NCBI GenBank assembly: GCA_020996635.1
Contig: JAJJBE010000091.1
Span: forward strand, 17,359 to 81,358
Source of the DNA: Bathymodiolus brooksi methanotrophic gill symbiont
GTDB taxonomy: Bacteria > Pseudomonadota > Gammaproteobacteria > Methylococcales > Methylomonadaceae
Length of the DNA stretch: 64,000 nucleotides
Reading direction: 5' to 3'
How positions within the stretch are numbered: position 1 is the stretch's first letter; every line of letters begins with the position of its first letter. Positions 62,767 through 64,000 of this stretch are shown in pieces. The position numbers and the translations under genes were made by a program. The notes beneath the pieces were generated by a model. The model ran no database searches and was not told where the DNA came from. It saw only the letters and a program-made list of their open reading frames with translations.

Positions 62767-63867
62767 TTTTTCTCCGCTATCTATCCTCCGTTTAAGCTTC
62801 TTATTAGTGCTTATTGCAACACCCGTACTTGCAGAAGAAACGGTTAACAATGAACCCGTAGAAATTGATAATAGCTTCTCCTTTTCTGATTATAAAAAAC
62901 CGTGGATGGATGATTTTCAAATACATGGTTTTTTAAGTCAGGGCTTATTTTCTACTTCTGGCAATAACGTCTATGGAAAAAGTAAAGATAGTGTTTCCGC
63001 TGGGTCAACTGAATTAGGGCTTAACCTTTCTTATCAAGCATTAGATAGATTAAGTTTTGCTATTCAAGGGCTATATAGAAGAGCGGGCGAAAGTACAGGC
63101 AAAGAAGGTGAGGTCTCCTTAGATTTTGCCTTTATGGACTATATACTTTTTTTGTCCACGAAAAAGGTCGTCTCGGTATACGAGCAGGTCGCGTTAGAAA
63201 CCCTTGGGGCTTATATAACGAAACCAGAGATGTTGCTGCCACTCACCCGACGATTTTCTTACCTTTGGCTTATTATGAACGCTCTCGTTCGCTCTTTTTA
63301 TCCATGGATGGTGGCCAGCTTTATTCAGATTACAATACTGCTTACGGCGATTTTACTTTTACTTTCAATATGGGGCTAACCAACCCAAATGATAAAGAGT
63401 TACTCGCGGCCATTACCCCAATTCCAGTAAGTTAATCGCAAGTAATTGATATTTAATAACTAAAATACTTGTTTTGTCGAAATATAAGAGAAACTTTAGC
63501 TTCTAAAGGATTGATGTTATTAGAGTGGTTAAAAAAACCTCGTTTTTATACCAAAAAACTCTATTGGTATTAATATGTTACGCTTAACTTACTGGCATTG
63601 GCCATTACCCTCAACCCAAACATTCAAGGAAGCCTAAAGTCTGATTTAAGCTATATCACTAATTTGAACTATGACATTGATGATGGAAAATATATTTTTT
63701 CCATTAGTTATGCCAAGCTTTGCCTCAATTATGAAGGTAATTCTAACGACCCTTACAAGGATCTAAATGCTAGGCTAAACTCCTTCATACTCTCCTCTCA
63801 ATATAATGGAGAAAAGTTGAGCCTAACCGCTGAGTATGCCTTGCAATGGAGTCATTTTAATAACTGA
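62759..63867 (+). pseudogene. Outer-membrane porin-like gene, frameshifted, with internal stops and truncated
   Basis: The start (ATG 62759, GGTGG 5 bases upstream) gives a signal peptide ending TPVLAEE, then FQIHGFLSQGLFSTSGNNV and a beta-barrel segment to about 63146. After a run of seven Ts (63147-63153) homology continues in another frame: GRLGIRAGRVRNPWGLYNET, then RSLFLSMDGGQLYSDYN. That frame meets a stop at 63433-63435, two more near 63454, another near 63565, then resumes with SLTAEYALQWSHFNN before ending at 63865-63867. The usual C-terminal strands are missing. Several lesions, not only one homopolymer change, make a sequencing error an incomplete explanation. Confidence 0.8.
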
Positions 63868-63869
63868 TG

Positions 63870-64000
63870 TTACGCAGTAGCCGACTTTAATTGTTGCAAT
63901 TCATCAAAAGCTTGTCGAATAGCATTAATATAAAGTTTCGATTTTAAAGCGAACTTGTTCAGCCCTTGCTGGGCACTGAGAATCTCTAATCGAGCAGTCG
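63870..64000 (-). CDS. C-terminal fragment of an unidentified protein (runs off right edge)
   Basis: Only the last 42 residues are visible, ending at TAA (63870-63872). They are helical and charged (LEILSAQQGLNKFALKSKLY, INAIRQAFDELQQLKSATA). The frame is open to the window edge. It converges on the truncated porin pseudogene, 2 bases away. It could be the tail of a transposase or of a small regulatory protein; I recognise neither, and no terminal repeat can be judged here. Confidence 0.45.
   Translation of the reverse strand, partial: TARLEILSAQQGLNKFALKSKLYINAIRQAFDELQQLKSATA

Overview
The window is an AT-rich stretch of a gammaproteobacterial chromosome. The evidence is the gene order (tRNA-Tyr/Gly/Thr-tuf-tRNA-Trp-secE-nusG-rplKAJL-rpoBC-rpsLG-fusA-tuf-S10-spc-alpha, thrS-infC-rpmI-rplT-pheST, sspAB, lolB-ispE-tRNA-prs-rplY-pth, hemA-prfA-prmC) and the presence of RapA, LolB and SspA/SspB. 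Low GC, RsmB-DUF4390-NtrY-NtrX linkage and decaying outer-membrane genes at the right edge would fit a methanotroph-like or host-associated gammaproteobacterium. That placement is inference; the class is much safer than the order.

Layout. 1-5303 (minus): thrS, infC (AUC start), rpmI, rplT, pheS and the 5' part of pheT, with a hairpin attenuator in the thrS leader and another between rplT and pheS. 5361-6477 (plus): sspA-sspB, ending at a bidirectional terminator shared with convergent sodB. 7105-7591: a gene-free region made of nested inverted repeats, including a 150-bp MITE-like element. 7592-11133: a TPR-like protein of unknown function and rapA. 11174-13159: rpsP-rimM-trmD-rplS with its own promoter and terminator. 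13218-14573: ffh. 14718-21478: def-fmt-rsmB-DUF4390-ntrY-ntrX, where NtrX has lost its sigma-54 activator motifs.

21631-52934 is an unbroken run of about 31 kb, all on the minus strand, coding for most ribosomal proteins, RNA polymerase alpha, beta and beta', EF-G, two EF-Tu copies, SecY, SecE, NusG and four tRNAs. Internal control points visible in the sequence are a tRNA-tuf promoter (52906-52934), a nusG/rplK attenuator (50211-50241), the L10 leader (48854-49032), an rplL/rpoB attenuator (47835-47867), a strong str promoter (39378-39406) and the final terminator behind rplQ (21631-21660). The two tuf genes differ at one silent base until their last codons.

52959-58451 (minus): a TPR lipoprotein, lolB, ispE, tRNA-Gln, prs, rplY and pth. 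58546-62268 (plus): hemA-prfA-prmC and a JAMM-domain protein. 62318-63867: two adjacent decaying genes, a phosphate-binding-like periplasmic protein and a beta-barrel porin, followed at 63870 by the tail of an unidentified opposite-strand gene.

I saw no CRISPR array, rRNA operon, complete insertion sequence, prophage or defence locus. Most of the window is core translation and transcription machinery; the unusual material is regulatory (attenuators, non-AUG starts, palindromes) and degenerative (NtrX motif loss, porin and binding-protein pseudogenes).
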